A stretch of 64,000 nucleotides of DNA, taken from assembly GCA_947493265.1 (NCBI GenBank), contig CANLQL010000001.1, positions 434,001 to 498,000 on the forward strand, in the 5' to 3' direction. The notes beneath the pieces were generated by a model, which made no database searches, was not told where the DNA came from, and worked only from the letters and a program-made list of their open reading frames with translations. Of the stretch, positions 26,267-35,292 are shown one piece after another. Position 1 is the stretch's first letter; each line of letters begins with the position of its first letter. The position numbers were made by a program, and so were the translations under genes. This DNA is from an uncultured Litoreibacter sp. (lineage in GTDB: Bacteria > Pseudomonadota > Alphaproteobacteria > Rhodobacterales > Rhodobacteraceae).

Positions 26267-27391
26267 ATGGCACGCATCAGGCTTGGAATGGTTGGTGGCG
26301 GCAATGACGCCTTTATCGGCGGGGTCCACCGGATCGCGTCACGGATAGATGATCGCTACGAACTGGTCGCGGGGGCGCTGTCGTCAACGCCGGAGAAATC
26401 GCAGGCGTCTGGGGAAGCGCTGGGACTGCCGCGGATCTATGATGACTTCAAACAGATGGCCATTCGCGAGGCGCGTTTGAAAAACGGGATTGAAGCGGTT
26501 TCCATCGTTACGCCCAATCATGTCCACTACGCAGCCGCGCGGGAATTTCTCAAACGCGGCATTCATGTCATCTGCGACAAGCCGCTGACCTCGACGCTTG
26601 GGGATGCGAAGAAACTGGTAAAGGCTGCGGAAAGCTCAGACGCTCTGTTTATCCTGACCCACAATTACACAGGCTATCCGATGGTGCGGCAGGCGCGGGA
26701 GATGGTTGCCGCGGGTGAGATTGGAAAAATCCGGGTGGTTCAGGTTGAATATCCGCAAGATTGGCTGACACAGCACGAAGATTTCAAGCAAGCGGAATGG
26801 CGGACTGATCCCGCGCGCTCCGGTGCCGGGGGGTCAACTGGCGATATCGGCACGCACGCGCATAACCTGGCCCGGTTTATCACGGGGCTGGAGGTCGAAA
26901 GCCTGGCTGCTGATCTGGATGCTTTCGTTCCGGGCAGGCAGGTTGACGACAATGGCCACGTGATGCTGCGGTTTGAGGGTGGTGCGAAGGGGATGCTTTG
27001 GTGTTCGCAAGTGGCGCCGGGCAACGAAAACGCGCTTCGGATAAGAATTTATGGCGACAAGGGTGGTCTGGAATGGGCGCAGGAAGATCCAAACTACCTT
27101 TGGCACGCCCCCTTCGGAGAACCTAAGCGCTTGATTACGCGAAATGGTGCCGGTGCTGGACCTGCTGCCGCCCGGATGAGCCGCGTGCCACCTGGCCATC
27201 CCGAAGGATATCTTGAGGGTTTTGCAAATATCTACAGCGAGGCGGCGGATGCGATCGAAGCGCGACGCGACGGGGCCGCCCTTTCCGATGATGTGATTTT
27301 CCCAACAATTGATGACGGGTTGCGCGGTGTGCAGTTCATTGACGCGTGCGTCAGATCATCGGCGCGAAACGCAGCATGGGTAAAGCTATAG
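26267..27391 (+). CDS. Gfo/Idh/MocA-family oxidoreductase
   Basis: A 374-residue NAD(P)-dependent dehydrogenase. The N-terminal Rossmann motif is IRLGMVGGGNDAFIGGVHR, the family EKP-like motif appears as ICDKPLTSTL with Asp in place of Glu, and the catalytic-site segment is GDIGTHAHNLARF with a His in the expected place. ATG 26267 is used; the longer frame would overlap the preceding gene. It is the last gene of the operon. Confidence 0.9.
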   Translation: MARIRLGMVGGGNDAFIGGVHRIASRIDDRYELVAGALSSTPEKSQASGEALGLPRIYDDFKQMAIREARLKNGIEAVSIVTPNHVHYAAAREFLKRGIHVICDKPLTSTLGDAKKLVKAAESSDALFILTHNYTGYPMVRQAREMVAAGEIGKIRVVQVEYPQDWLTQHEDFKQAEWRTDPARSGAGGSTGDIGTHAHNLARFITGLEVESLAADLDAFVPGRQVDDNGHVMLRFEGGAKGMLWCSQVAPGNENALRIRIYGDKGGLEWAQEDPNYLWHAPFGEPKRLITRNGAGAGPAAARMSRVPPGHPEGYLEGFANIYSEAADAIEARRDGAALSDDVIFPTIDDGLRGVQFIDACVRSSARNAAWVKL

Positions 27392-27404
27392 CGACCAGAG
27401 GCAC

Positions 27405-28307
27405 CTAGGCGGCTTCCCGTTTTCCTTTGGACCAGAAATCGAGCAAGGTGTTGGCCATCTCGGACCTGATATCTGCATAGATCGCGACGTCCAGCGGTTC
27501 TTTGCCAAGCGAGTTTGCCAAAGACACGAGGTTGCCGTTCTCAAGCTCCCGATAGGCCATACTGAAAGGCACCCAGCCAACACCAAGGCCTTTGATGACC
27601 AGCTCTAGAATACCGCTTGAAAACGCGGTCAGGCAAACTGTGTTGGTGCTGCCGCCGGGCGTTCCGAAGGGGCGCAATCCTTGTTTCAGCACCTCGCCGA
27701 AATAGCTGTTTTCGGGATAGACAATCGCGGGTGTGTCTTCGGGAACGGCACCATTGTCGCGAACGGTATAGCGCAATGCCCCGCCGACAACAGGAACCAG
27801 AAAATCCGTCCCCCAAAGGGCGCGTTTGACATTCGGTCCGAATTCCAATGGACCGACGGCCTCGGCCTCGTAGCAAAGCAGCATACTTGTGTCGCCGCGC
27901 AGAAACATCGTGACGCAATCGCTCAGGTTTCCAGCGCGCAGGCGAAAGTTTAGCCCGGGGAACGCGTCCTTGGCCCGCAAGGCAAGATCAGGAAACATCG
28001 AATGGACCGGTGCGTGCTGCGCTGCGATCGGTACGGTCGAGCTGGTAGGTTCGTAATGTGCAACTTTTGTACGCAATTCCTTTAGTCGGGAGGCAAGCGC
28101 ACGAATTTCCATCTCGTTGGATGCAAGGGCCGGGCTTATCGCGACACGGTTGGTTTTCCGGTCCAGAACCGGTGTGCCGAGCCAGGTTTCAAAGGCCCGA
28201 ATACGTCGTGAAAACGCAGGCTGGGTTATGTTTCGCCGTTCCGCGGCACGTGTCAGGTTCCCTTCTTCCAGCAAGGTCAGAACGTCATCCAGCCATCGTA
28301 AATCCAC
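27405..28307 (-). CDS. LysR-family regulator divergent from the sulfo-lyase gene
   Basis: A 300-residue LysR-type regulator: helix-turn-helix in residues about 1-60 (LTRAAERRNITQPAFSRRIRAFE) and a substrate-binding-like effector domain. The start is GTG 28307, preceded by GGGAGA. It is divergent from the CuyA-like gene, with the 21-base dyad ACCCATA-N7-TATGGGT between them, and is therefore its likely regulator. Confidence 0.9.
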   Translation of the reverse strand: MDLRWLDDVLTLLEEGNLTRAAERRNITQPAFSRRIRAFETWLGTPVLDRKTNRVAISPALASNEMEIRALASRLKELRTKVAHYEPTSSTVPIAAQHAPVHSMFPDLALRAKDAFPGLNFRLRAGNLSDCVTMFLRGDTSMLLCYEAEAVGPLEFGPNVKRALWGTDFLVPVVGGALRYTVRDNGAVPEDTPAIVYPENSYFGEVLKQGLRPFGTPGGSTNTVCLTAFSSGILELVIKGLGVGWVPFSMAYRELENGNLVSLANSLGKEPLDVAIYADIRSEMANTLLDFWSKGKREAA

Positions 28308-28321
28308 AGTATTCTCCCGCT

Positions 28322-28342
28322 ACCCATATAAATTGTATGGGT
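28322..28342. promoter_or_regulatory. Probable LysR-type operator
   Basis: ACCCATA (28322-28328) and TATGGGT (28336-28342) form a perfect seven-base inverted repeat with a seven-base spacer, within the 114-base gap between the regulator and the sulfo-lyase gene. The size and position fit a LysR-family recognition site. Confidence 0.6.
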
Positions 28343-28421
28343 GGCCTTAGAAAAAAGCACTATTTTTTTGACTAACTGTTGGAAATGCTTGGGGTCGATT
28401 CAACTGGGAGGATCTTGAGGC

Positions 28422-29513
28422 GTGACACAAACTGAACAACTCGCCGCGCGGAAAGCGCCTGCGCATGATGATTTGACGGCTAGCCTCTGCAAGCAGTTGT
28501 CTATTGCGCTTGCGAAATTCCCCCGGCTTCCCCTTGGACATTTTCCGACACCTTTGGAACCTATGGACCGACTGAGCGAAGTTTTGGGTGGCCCAAGACT
28601 ATGGGTCAAACGCGATGACTGCACCGGCCTGTCAACTGGAGGCAACAAGACGCGCAAGCTGGAATTTCTGATGGCGGATGCGGTCGAAAAGGGTGCCGAC
28701 ACGATCATCACGCAAGGTGCTACGCAATCCAACCATGCCCGCCAGACAACCGCGGCTGCGGCCAAGCTGAATATGGAATGCCATATCCTTCTTGAAGACC
28801 GAACAGGGTCCAATGATCCCAACTACATCCTGAACGGAAACGTGCTGCTGGATCGCCTGCATGGGGCCACGGTGTCCAAGCGCGGCTCTGGCGAGGATAT
28901 GAACGCCGAGATGGAGTCCCTTGCCGCTGATCTGCAGCGCAAAGGCAAGAAGACCTACATCATTCCAGGCGGTGGATCGAACACAACCGGGGCGCTGGGC
29001 TATGTCAATTGCGCCCGTGAATTGGTCGAGCAAGCGACAAATATAGGGCTTAAGATTGATGCGTTGGTGCATGCGACTGGCAGCTCTGGCACGCAGGCGG
29101 GCCTTGTGACCGGTCTGGCTGCGATCCAAAGTGATATCCATCTTTTGGGGATCGGCGTGCGGGCACCTCAGGAAAAACAAGAAGGTATGGTCTTCGATCT
29201 AGCGACAAAAACCGCTGACATCCTTGACCCGGTCGTGAACATTTCCCGTCAGGACGTGCGTGCAAACTGCGACTATGTCGGCCCGGGTTACGGATTGCCA
29301 ACAGATGGGATGATCGCGGCTATCAAGCTTTTGGCGCAAACCGAAGGGCTGTTGTTTGACCCGGTCTATTCGGGAAAAGGTCTGGATGGTTTGATCGACC
29401 AGATCAAGAAAGGCTACTTTGACGGGATGGACAACGTCGTCTTCCTGCATACCGGTGGCAGTGCGGCCCTATTCGGATACTCCGAAACCTTCGGACTGCC
29501 GGGCTACGAATAA
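28422..29513 (+). CDS. cuyA: L-cysteate sulfo-lyase / D-cysteine desulfhydrase family enzyme
   Basis: A 363-residue PLP enzyme of fold type II. The PLP lysine is in [19 protein letters not shown], followed by [20 protein letters not shown]. The segment with Cys-Thr-Gly-Leu-Ser/Ala-Thr is, as I recall it, that of the Ruegeria cysteate sulfo-lyase CuyA rather than the D-cysteine desulfhydrases of enterics. CuyA converts L-cysteate to pyruvate, sulfite and ammonia. Start GTG 28422 follows GGGAGG. A downstream ABC importer would bring in the substrate. The alternative, D-cysteine desulfhydrase, cannot be excluded by reading; no sulfite exporter or oxidase gene is adjacent. Confidence 0.75.
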   Translation: MTQTEQLAARKAPAHDDLTASLCKQLSIALAKFPRLPLGHFPTPLEPMDRLSEVLGGPRLWVKRDDCTGLSTGGNKTRKLEFLMADAVEKGADTIITQGATQSNHARQTTAAAAKLNMECHILLEDRTGSNDPNYILNGNVLLDRLHGATVSKRGSGEDMNAEMESLAADLQRKGKKTYIIPGGGSNTTGALGYVNCARELVEQATNIGLKIDALVHATGSSGTQAGLVTGLAAIQSDIHLLGIGVRAPQEKQEGMVFDLATKTADILDPVVNISRQDVRANCDYVGPGYGLPTDGMIAAIKLLAQTEGLLFDPVYSGKGLDGLIDQIKKGYFDGMDNVVFLHTGGSAALFGYSETFGLPGYE

Positions 29514-29558
29514 AAACAAAAAAACCACTCAACGATATCCAACAAGGAGAACTAAAAC

Positions 29559-30518
29559 ATGTCATTTACGAAAACTCTGATTGGTGCTGCGCTGCTGAGC
29601 TCTGTCAGCGCGACCGCATTTGCCGAAGAGGTCAAAATCGGCGTTCCGTCTTGGACAGGGGCACAAGCGATAGCCTATGTGCTGGGCGAGGTCGTGACAT
29701 CGCGCATTGGCGGTACAGTTGAATATGTTCCGGGCAACAACGCGACGATCTTCCAGGCGATGGACCAAGGCAAAGGCGACATTGACGTACATCCGGATGT
29801 GTGGCTGCCGAACCAGGAAAGCTTCACAAACAAATATGTCGAAGAAGCGGGCACCGTGACCCTTTCGTCCAACCCTTATGAAGGTAACCAGGGTTTCTGC
29901 GTGACCAAGGATTTCGGCGAAGCGAACAACATCACAGACATTACCGATTTGGGGCGTCCTGATGTTGCTGCACTGATGGACAGCGATGGGAACGGTAAAG
30001 GCGAAATGTGGATCGGTGCGCCGGGGTGGGCGTCTGCGAACGTGAACGAAGTAAAGACCCGCGACTACGGTCTTTTGGATTTCATCGAGCCTATCCGCGC
30101 CGAGGAAGCTGTCAAAACTGCGCGGATCAAAGACTCTGTTGCGAAGGGCGAGGGCTATGCATTCTACTGCTACACGCCACACGCCGTTTGGTTCCAGTTC
30201 GACGTAAAAATGCTGACAGAGCCTACATACGATCCGGCCAAATATGTGATGGTGCAGCCATCTGATGATGCGGATTGGTATGATAAGTCGAACGTTGCGA
30301 CCAAAGATGCCCTGAAACAGGTGCAGATCGCTTGGTCAAACTCACTCGTGGATCGGTCCCCGGCAATCGCAGAATTCTTCACGAATTTCGCGCTGACGTC
30401 TGAGGATGTGGGCGGTCTTGCGTTTGAGATCAGCTCCAACGGGAAAGAGCCTGCGGAAGCCGCGAAAGAATGGGTCGAAGCCAATTCGGACCGCGTTGAC
30501 GCGATGCTGGGCCTCTAA
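29559..30518 (+). CDS. OpuAC-type ABC substrate-binding protein
   Basis: A 319-residue periplasmic binding protein of the glycine betaine/choline (OpuAC) type, with a signal peptide (1-22, SATAFAEEV). Visible blocks are KIGVPSWTGAQAIAYVLGEVV, GDIDVHPDVWLPNQ and GQGF-like EGNQGFCV. Such proteins usually bind quaternary amines through an aromatic box; here the gene follows the sulfo-lyase, so a zwitterionic sulfonate such as cysteate is a plausible ligand, by inference. A ten-base-pair hairpin follows the gene. Confidence 0.88.
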   Translation: MSFTKTLIGAALLSSVSATAFAEEVKIGVPSWTGAQAIAYVLGEVVTSRIGGTVEYVPGNNATIFQAMDQGKGDIDVHPDVWLPNQESFTNKYVEEAGTVTLSSNPYEGNQGFCVTKDFGEANNITDITDLGRPDVAALMDSDGNGKGEMWIGAPGWASANVNEVKTRDYGLLDFIEPIRAEEAVKTARIKDSVAKGEGYAFYCYTPHAVWFQFDVKMLTEPTYDPAKYVMVQPSDDADWYDKSNVATKDALKQVQIAWSNSLVDRSPAIAEFFTNFALTSEDVGGLAFEISSNGKEPAEAAKEWVEANSDRVDAMLGL

Positions 30519-30537
30519 GTTTAACGACTGAAAAGAC

Positions 30538-30567
30538 TGCAGCGCCCGCTTATGTGTGGGCGCTGCA
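30538..30567 (+). other. Intercistronic hairpin after the OpuAC-type gene
   Basis: TGCAGCGCCC and GGGCGCTGCA form a perfect ten-base-pair stem with a ten-base loop between the binding-protein and ATPase genes, with no T-run. Likely an mRNA stabiliser or partial terminator. Confidence 0.65.
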
Positions 30568-30592
30568 TGACAATCGGGGTGGGTTCCATATC

Positions 30593-31648
30593 ATGCACGA
30601 CGATACCGTCATTGAAATCTCCAACGTGTGGAAGATCTTTGGGGCCAAGCCCGAAGCCGCCCTGCAAGCCATTCGGGATCGGGGCTTAACAAAAGCAGAG
30701 GTGCTTCGCGAATTTAACGCCGTTGTCGGTGTTGCCGATGTCAGCTTGTCGGTCAATCGTGGCGAGATTTTCTGCATCATGGGCCTTTCTGGCAGCGGAA
30801 AGTCCACGCTGGTGCGCCATTTCAACCGATTGCTGGAGCCAACGGCCGGGAAAATTGAGATCGAGGGCATCGATGTCATGGGCCTTGGAACGAAGGAGCT
30901 TCAACAGTTCCGCAATCAGAAGATCGGCATGGTTTTTCAGAACTTCGCGCTGATGCCGCACAGGTCGGTGTTGGACAATGTCGCGATGCCGTTGGAAATT
31001 CGCCAGGTCGCCAAGAACGAACGAATGCGACAGGCTGCAGCCATTCTTGATATCGTCGAGCTTGGTGCATGGGCGTCGAAATTCGCACATGAGTTATCAG
31101 GCGGTATGCAGCAGCGGGTTGGGCTCGCGCGTGCGCTGGCAGCCAACCCAGACGTTTTGCTGATGGACGAGCCGTTTTCTGCGCTTGATCCGCTAATTCG
31201 TCGCCAGCTGCAGGATGAGTTCATTCGGCTGTCAAAAATTCTTAAAAAGACAACGGTCTTTATTACGCATGATCTGGACGAAGCGGTTCGCATCGGTGAC
31301 CGGATCGCGATTATGCGCGACGGGAAGATGGTCCAGATGGGCACTGCCGAGGATATCGTGATGAACCCGGCGGATGAGTATGTCGCTGACTTCGTGGCGG
31401 GGATTTCGCGATTGAAAGTGGTTCATGCCAAAGCGGTTATGCGACCCATTGAAACATATATCGCAAGCCAAGGTGCGCTGCCTGCTGATGCGCCACGCGT
31501 TCAAAGCGAAGAAACGCTGAGCAACCTGATCAACATGGCAATAGATGACGAAAGCCCGATCCTTGTGGAGGATGGCGGCAAAAGTGTGGGCGTCATCAAC
31601 CGCGCGGATCTGTTGCGAACGGTGATCGAAGGGACGGAGGTCTCATGA
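30593..31648 (+). CDS. ProV/OpuAA-type ABC ATP-binding protein
   Basis: A 351-residue ATPase. Walker A GLSGSGKST is near residue 65, the signature LSGGMQQRVGLARAL near residue 170 and Walker B LLMDEPFSALDP. A C-terminal CBS-like region (VEDGGKSVGVINRADLLRTV) is the typical regulatory part of osmolyte importers. A longer frame (from 30554) runs through the hairpin, so ATG 30593 is used. It overlaps the permease gene by four bases. Confidence 0.92.
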   Translation: MHDDTVIEISNVWKIFGAKPEAALQAIRDRGLTKAEVLREFNAVVGVADVSLSVNRGEIFCIMGLSGSGKSTLVRHFNRLLEPTAGKIEIEGIDVMGLGTKELQQFRNQKIGMVFQNFALMPHRSVLDNVAMPLEIRQVAKNERMRQAAAILDIVELGAWASKFAHELSGGMQQRVGLARALAANPDVLLMDEPFSALDPLIRRQLQDEFIRLSKILKKTTVFITHDLDEAVRIGDRIAIMRDGKMVQMGTAEDIVMNPADEYVADFVAGISRLKVVHAKAVMRPIETYIASQGALPADAPRVQSEETLSNLINMAIDDESPILVEDGGKSVGVINRADLLRTVIEGTEVS

Positions 31649-33186
31649 AAGACGAATCTATCAATCCGCTTGAAGACACAGAAAGCGAAGCAGCGCTTGC
31701 CTACGCGGAAGAGCGGCGGGAAAACATTCGCACGTTCGTGCGCACAAACCCGGATTACTATATCGCCAATTTTGACCGGGTTGGCGCATCGGCGCGGTTT
31801 ATTCCGACGTTCAATTTGATGGCCGGACTATTTGGCCCGATTTGGTTTGGTGCACGTGGTCTGTGGTCCTGGGCGCTGTCTTTTCTGATCATCGAAGCTG
31901 TTGCCTTCGTGCAGATTGCCCGCGGCATGTTCGGGGATCTGGGGGCGGATGCGATGGCACGTATCGCATCCATCGAGGGGACATTGGAACTGCGCCGTAA
32001 GCAACTTGCAGCGGCCATCGAAAACGGCTCGGACCGGGTGGATGCGTTCCAGCGGGCGGTTGATGGTCTGGAGGCCAATATCGGCGGCATCCGCGCGGAG
32101 GCTGAAGCGCTCGCGGCGACGGGTCCGACGATTGTCCTGACGGGTGTTATTATTCTGGTTCTGGCCAAGGCGGTGCAATCCGTGGTGGCAAATTGGGCGT
32201 TGGAAGCGAAGTTTTCAGACTGGCTGTCTGACCGATCCATTCGGTCTGGGATGCCGGTTTCGCAAATCGTGTTCAGCGCTTGTTTTCTGGTGCTGATCGT
32301 TGCTGTCGCAATGGTGCATTACAGCTTTCCGAACAGATACGCGCTTCTCAGTGATTTCCCGACCAACCCAGAAATTCGCCTGACCAGTATCGACGGGGTC
32401 GAGGCATTTTTCAATTGGGCCGTGCTCAACGGTGAAGCGCTGTTTGACGGGATCACCTACTGCATTCGGCTGATGCTGGATGCGTTGGAGCTGATTTTTG
32501 TCAGCACACCTTGGATCGTCATCGCCGCTGTGATCATCCTCCTGACCTGGCTTACAGCAGGCGTTCGCATGGCGATTTATTCTGGCGCTTTCCTGTCCTA
32601 CATGGGCCTTCTGGGCTTCTGGGAAAAAGCCATGACGACGCTTGCGCTTTTGGGGACGGCGGCGTGTTTGTCGATCATCATCGGTATTCCATTGGGTATG
32701 TTCGCGGCCCGTAGACCAAGGTTCTATTCCTTTATTCAACCGATCATGGACTTCATGCAGACAATGCCAGCCTTCGTATTCATGATCCCGGTGATCGCAT
32801 TCTTCGGAACAGGGAAGCCTGCCGCAGTTGTCACGACCATGATCTTTGGCGGCACGCCAGTGGTTCGCTTGACCGTCTTGGGTTTACGCGGGGTGCCTGA
32901 AAGCGTCCGCGAAGCCGCGATCAGTTTTGGGGCAAATAAGTGGTATTTGTTGACCAAAGTGGATCTGCCGCTTGCTAGCCCATCTATCAGGGCCGGAATT
33001 AACCAGACGATCATGCTGTCGCTTGCGATGGTCGTTGTGGCCTCGCTGATCGGTGCGAAGGGGCTTGGCGAAGACGTGTTGGAAGCCTTGCAATATGCAA
33101 ATGTCGGGCAGGGGATCCTTGCAGGCTTCGCCATTCTCTTCTGCGCAATGATCCTTGATCGCATCGTGCAGGGTCAGCGGAAGTGA
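31645..33186 (+). CDS. ABC permease (ProW type) with a long extra N-terminal region
   Basis: A 513-residue inner-membrane protein. The C-terminal 230 residues are a classical ProW/OpuAB permease (coupling loop RGVPESVREAAISFGANKWYLLTKVDLP). The N-terminal 230 residues are extra: a soluble start, a segment FNLMAGLFGPIWFGARGLWSWAL that resembles the DUF2628 membrane family, a coiled-coil-like stretch (about 105-150) and several membrane helices. It ends on GTGA shared with the hydrolase gene. Confidence 0.85.
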   Translation: MKDESINPLEDTESEAALAYAEERRENIRTFVRTNPDYYIANFDRVGASARFIPTFNLMAGLFGPIWFGARGLWSWALSFLIIEAVAFVQIARGMFGDLGADAMARIASIEGTLELRRKQLAAAIENGSDRVDAFQRAVDGLEANIGGIRAEAEALAATGPTIVLTGVIILVLAKAVQSVVANWALEAKFSDWLSDRSIRSGMPVSQIVFSACFLVLIVAVAMVHYSFPNRYALLSDFPTNPEIRLTSIDGVEAFFNWAVLNGEALFDGITYCIRLMLDALELIFVSTPWIVIAAVIILLTWLTAGVRMAIYSGAFLSYMGLLGFWEKAMTTLALLGTAACLSIIIGIPLGMFAARRPRFYSFIQPIMDFMQTMPAFVFMIPVIAFFGTGKPAAVVTTMIFGGTPVVRLTVLGLRGVPESVREAAISFGANKWYLLTKVDLPLASPSIRAGINQTIMLSLAMVVVASLIGAKGLGEDVLEALQYANVGQGILAGFAILFCAMILDRIVQGQRK

Positions 33187-33905
33187 GGACCCTCGTCTTT
33201 GTCCATGGGTTCATGGGCGGAAGCGCGCAATGGGATTGCTTGCGGCCACGGCTTTCAGACAAGTTCGATTTGATCACCGTTGATCTTCCGGGGTTCGGCG
33301 CAAACAGCCACCTTCCAGTTCTGGATCGGATAGACGGGTTTGCGGATTGGGTTATCGCAGAGCTGCGCGCCAAAGGGATTGAGCGGTATCACCTGCTGGG
33401 CCATTCCATGGGCGGTATGATCGCGCAGGAGATCGCCCGAAAAGATGTGGGACGGATCGACCGGTTGGTGCTCTACGCGACCGGGTCAGTTGGGATTATT
33501 CCGGGCCGGTTTGAAACGATCAGCGAAAGTAAGGCGCGCGCGCAAGCGGATGGGGCACAGGCAACGGCGCGCCGGATCTCGGCGACTTGGTTCTTAGAAA
33601 ATGAAGCTGCATCTGAATATGACAGCTGCTCGAAGATCGCCACGCAGGCGTCCCTTCCTGCAATTCTTGCGGGTCTGGATGCGATGGAAGGATGGTCTGG
33701 CAAAGATGCGCTTTCGAAGCTGGAATTTGAAACGTTGGTGCTTTGGGGAGACAAAGATCGGACCTATTCCTGGGAACAGACGCAAATTCTGTGGTCCCAG
33801 ATCCCGAAAGCCAATTTGGCAGTCGTACCGGGATGTGCACATGCAGTTCACCTTGAGAAAACCGATCTGTTCGTCAGTCTGCTGATCGACCACTTGGCTG
33901 TTTGA
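33183..33905 (+). CDS. Alpha/beta hydrolase
   Basis: A 240-residue serine hydrolase: oxyanion-hole motif FVHGFMGG at the N-terminus, nucleophile elbow GHSMGGM near residue 75, an Asp in LWGDKDRTY near 195, and the catalytic His in GCAHAVHLEK. GTG 33183 overlaps the permease stop, so it belongs to the same operon. Substrate unknown; an ester- or thioester-type step in the same pathway is conceivable. Confidence 0.85.
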   Translation: MRTLVFVHGFMGGSAQWDCLRPRLSDKFDLITVDLPGFGANSHLPVLDRIDGFADWVIAELRAKGIERYHLLGHSMGGMIAQEIARKDVGRIDRLVLYATGSVGIIPGRFETISESKARAQADGAQATARRISATWFLENEAASEYDSCSKIATQASLPAILAGLDAMEGWSGKDALSKLEFETLVLWGDKDRTYSWEQTQILWSQIPKANLAVVPGCAHAVHLEKTDLFVSLLIDHLAV

Positions 33906-33953
33906 TATGAAGTGGTCGCTCAAGCGTGTCAGGCGGTCTCGCTAACGTTTTTG

Positions 33954-34685
33954 CTATCCATTCGCCATCATTGGTAACCCTTGCATCGATTGGGTGAGTA
34001 CGGGGTACCGGTCCGTCAGATAGTTCAGGTTGACCAGCGCAAGTCGCGCATGTTCCCGCGTAACCGCCTCGGCCCGGCTGCCCTCCCGCTTCTTGATCGC
34101 ATCAAGGATGGATCGGTGTTGGCGCTGTGCGTAGCCAAGCGAGTCTTGAAAATCCGGGATGAGCGCCTGATCACTCAAGAAGGCGGACGGGGATGCAAAA
34201 GGCAAAAGCGCCATGCGTTCGGCTTCGCGCTGGATCAGCGTACTTCCTGAAAGCTGCGCGATAAGGTCGTGAAACCTGGCGTTTTCGTGGACATACTGAT
34301 CGAAATCAATTCCGTCAGGTCCATTCAACGCTGCGTCGATCTGGTCGAGGGATGCTTCCGCGTCGGCCAGCAGTTTTGGATCGGGCCCTCGTTCAGCGGC
34401 CATACGCGCGGCGGTACCTTCGATGACGCTGCGGATCTCAATCGCATCAGCGATATCTTCTTTTGTGAACACAGCGACGCGGCAACCACCTGTTCTGATG
34501 CGTTCCAGCAAGCCCTCTGCGACCAGCCTGTCCATCGCCTGGCGCAAAGGTGTTCGGGACAATCCCAACCGCTTGGCGACGGCGACCTCAGACAGGCGCT
34601 GACCTTCGGCAAATTCACCAGTCAGGATCAGCGAACGGAGGCCAAGCAACGCTTTGTCCAATTGGCTTAGGTGTCTCGATTTCAC
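33954..34685 (-). CDS. GntR-family regulator (FCD type)
   Basis: A 243-residue regulator. The frame opens at 34826, but GTG 34685 is chosen, since AGGAG lies six bases before it and the winged-helix domain begins soon after (LRSLILTGEFAEGQRLSEVAVAKRLGLSRTPLRQAMDRL). The C-terminal helical FCD effector domain shows ENARFHDLIAQLSGS, HRSILDAI and REHARLAL, the usual metal/ligand His positions. It is divergent from the TRAP operon, with GTATAC palindromes in between that are its likely operators. Confidence 0.9.
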   Translation of the reverse strand: MKSRHLSQLDKALLGLRSLILTGEFAEGQRLSEVAVAKRLGLSRTPLRQAMDRLVAEGLLERIRTGGCRVAVFTKEDIADAIEIRSVIEGTAARMAAERGPDPKLLADAEASLDQIDAALNGPDGIDFDQYVHENARFHDLIAQLSGSTLIQREAERMALLPFASPSAFLSDQALIPDFQDSLGYAQRQHRSILDAIKKREGSRAEAVTREHARLALVNLNYLTDRYPVLTQSMQGLPMMANG

Positions 34686-34733
34686 AAAAAACTCCTGTTT
34701 CTTCGGCCTTTTCGGACTGTCTTGGGGTCGGGT

Positions 34734-34741
34734 TGTATACA
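34734..34741. promoter_or_regulatory. GntR (FCD) operator candidate 1
   Basis: TGTATACA, a perfect palindrome 49 bases upstream of the regulator start. The core is shared with the other sites. Confidence 0.45.
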
Positions 34742-34817
34742 TCCACGCTGGTTTTTGTACGGCCTTGGCCCAGTTGACCCCGATTCCTTGGAGAATTCCA
34801 GCAGAAAACTGAATTTC

Positions 34818-34825
34818 TGTATACA
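34818..34825. promoter_or_regulatory. GntR (FCD) operator candidate 2
   Basis: TGTATACA again, in the context CTGTATACAATAA. It would be upstream of the regulator promoter. Confidence 0.45.
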
Positions 34826-35094
34826 ATAATAGACGATGGAGAATAAATTGGTAATATTTTTTTACTGATTTGAATTTTCGTATGTCGGTTTTAGATGCTC
34901 TGTTCTTATATGGCGGTTCAGATTTAATAGGATCCTGGCAGGTGGCTCAGTTTTCCGTCATAGATATAAATAATAACGATAACATTATATTAGGCGATAT
35001 GTGCCGGTGCGTTTTATCAAAAACGCTCTGCAGCTAAGGAGGATGCCATCTCAAGCGACAGGTCTGTTTGCGACAATTCTTACATATGGTCTGT

Positions 35095-35110
35095 GGTATA
35101 CCTGTATACA
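35095..35110. promoter_or_regulatory. GntR (FCD) operator candidates 3 and 4, tandem
   Basis: GGTATACC (35095-35102) directly abuts TGTATACA (35103-35110). Both are perfect eight-base palindromes with the GTATAC core, 180-200 bases ahead of the TRAP gene, and are a likely control site for that operon. Confidence 0.5.
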
Positions 35111-35292
35111 TTTAGGGCTTGTCAGAGTGGTTCGCTTTGTAAGATGATTTAAATAGATCGCGCGTTGCCCGCGCTGGGTTCGGTGTTTTCTCAAGCGTCG
35201 GCCTCAGTGGTGGGTCTTCATTCGTATCTAAAAAGAAGCCTGACAGAGCCATGACTAGGGTCCTGCGCATGGCATATTCCTTGGGAGGAAAC

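Larger units (their letters stand above)
34686..35292. promoter_or_regulatory. Control region between GntR gene and TRAP operon
   Basis: A 607-base AT-rich gap without a credible gene. It contains four perfect palindromes with a GTATAC core, listed separately: one overlapping the long form of the regulator frame (34734), one at 34818, and an adjacent pair at 35095-35110. The TRAP operon start is preceded by GGGAGGA. Confidence 0.6.
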
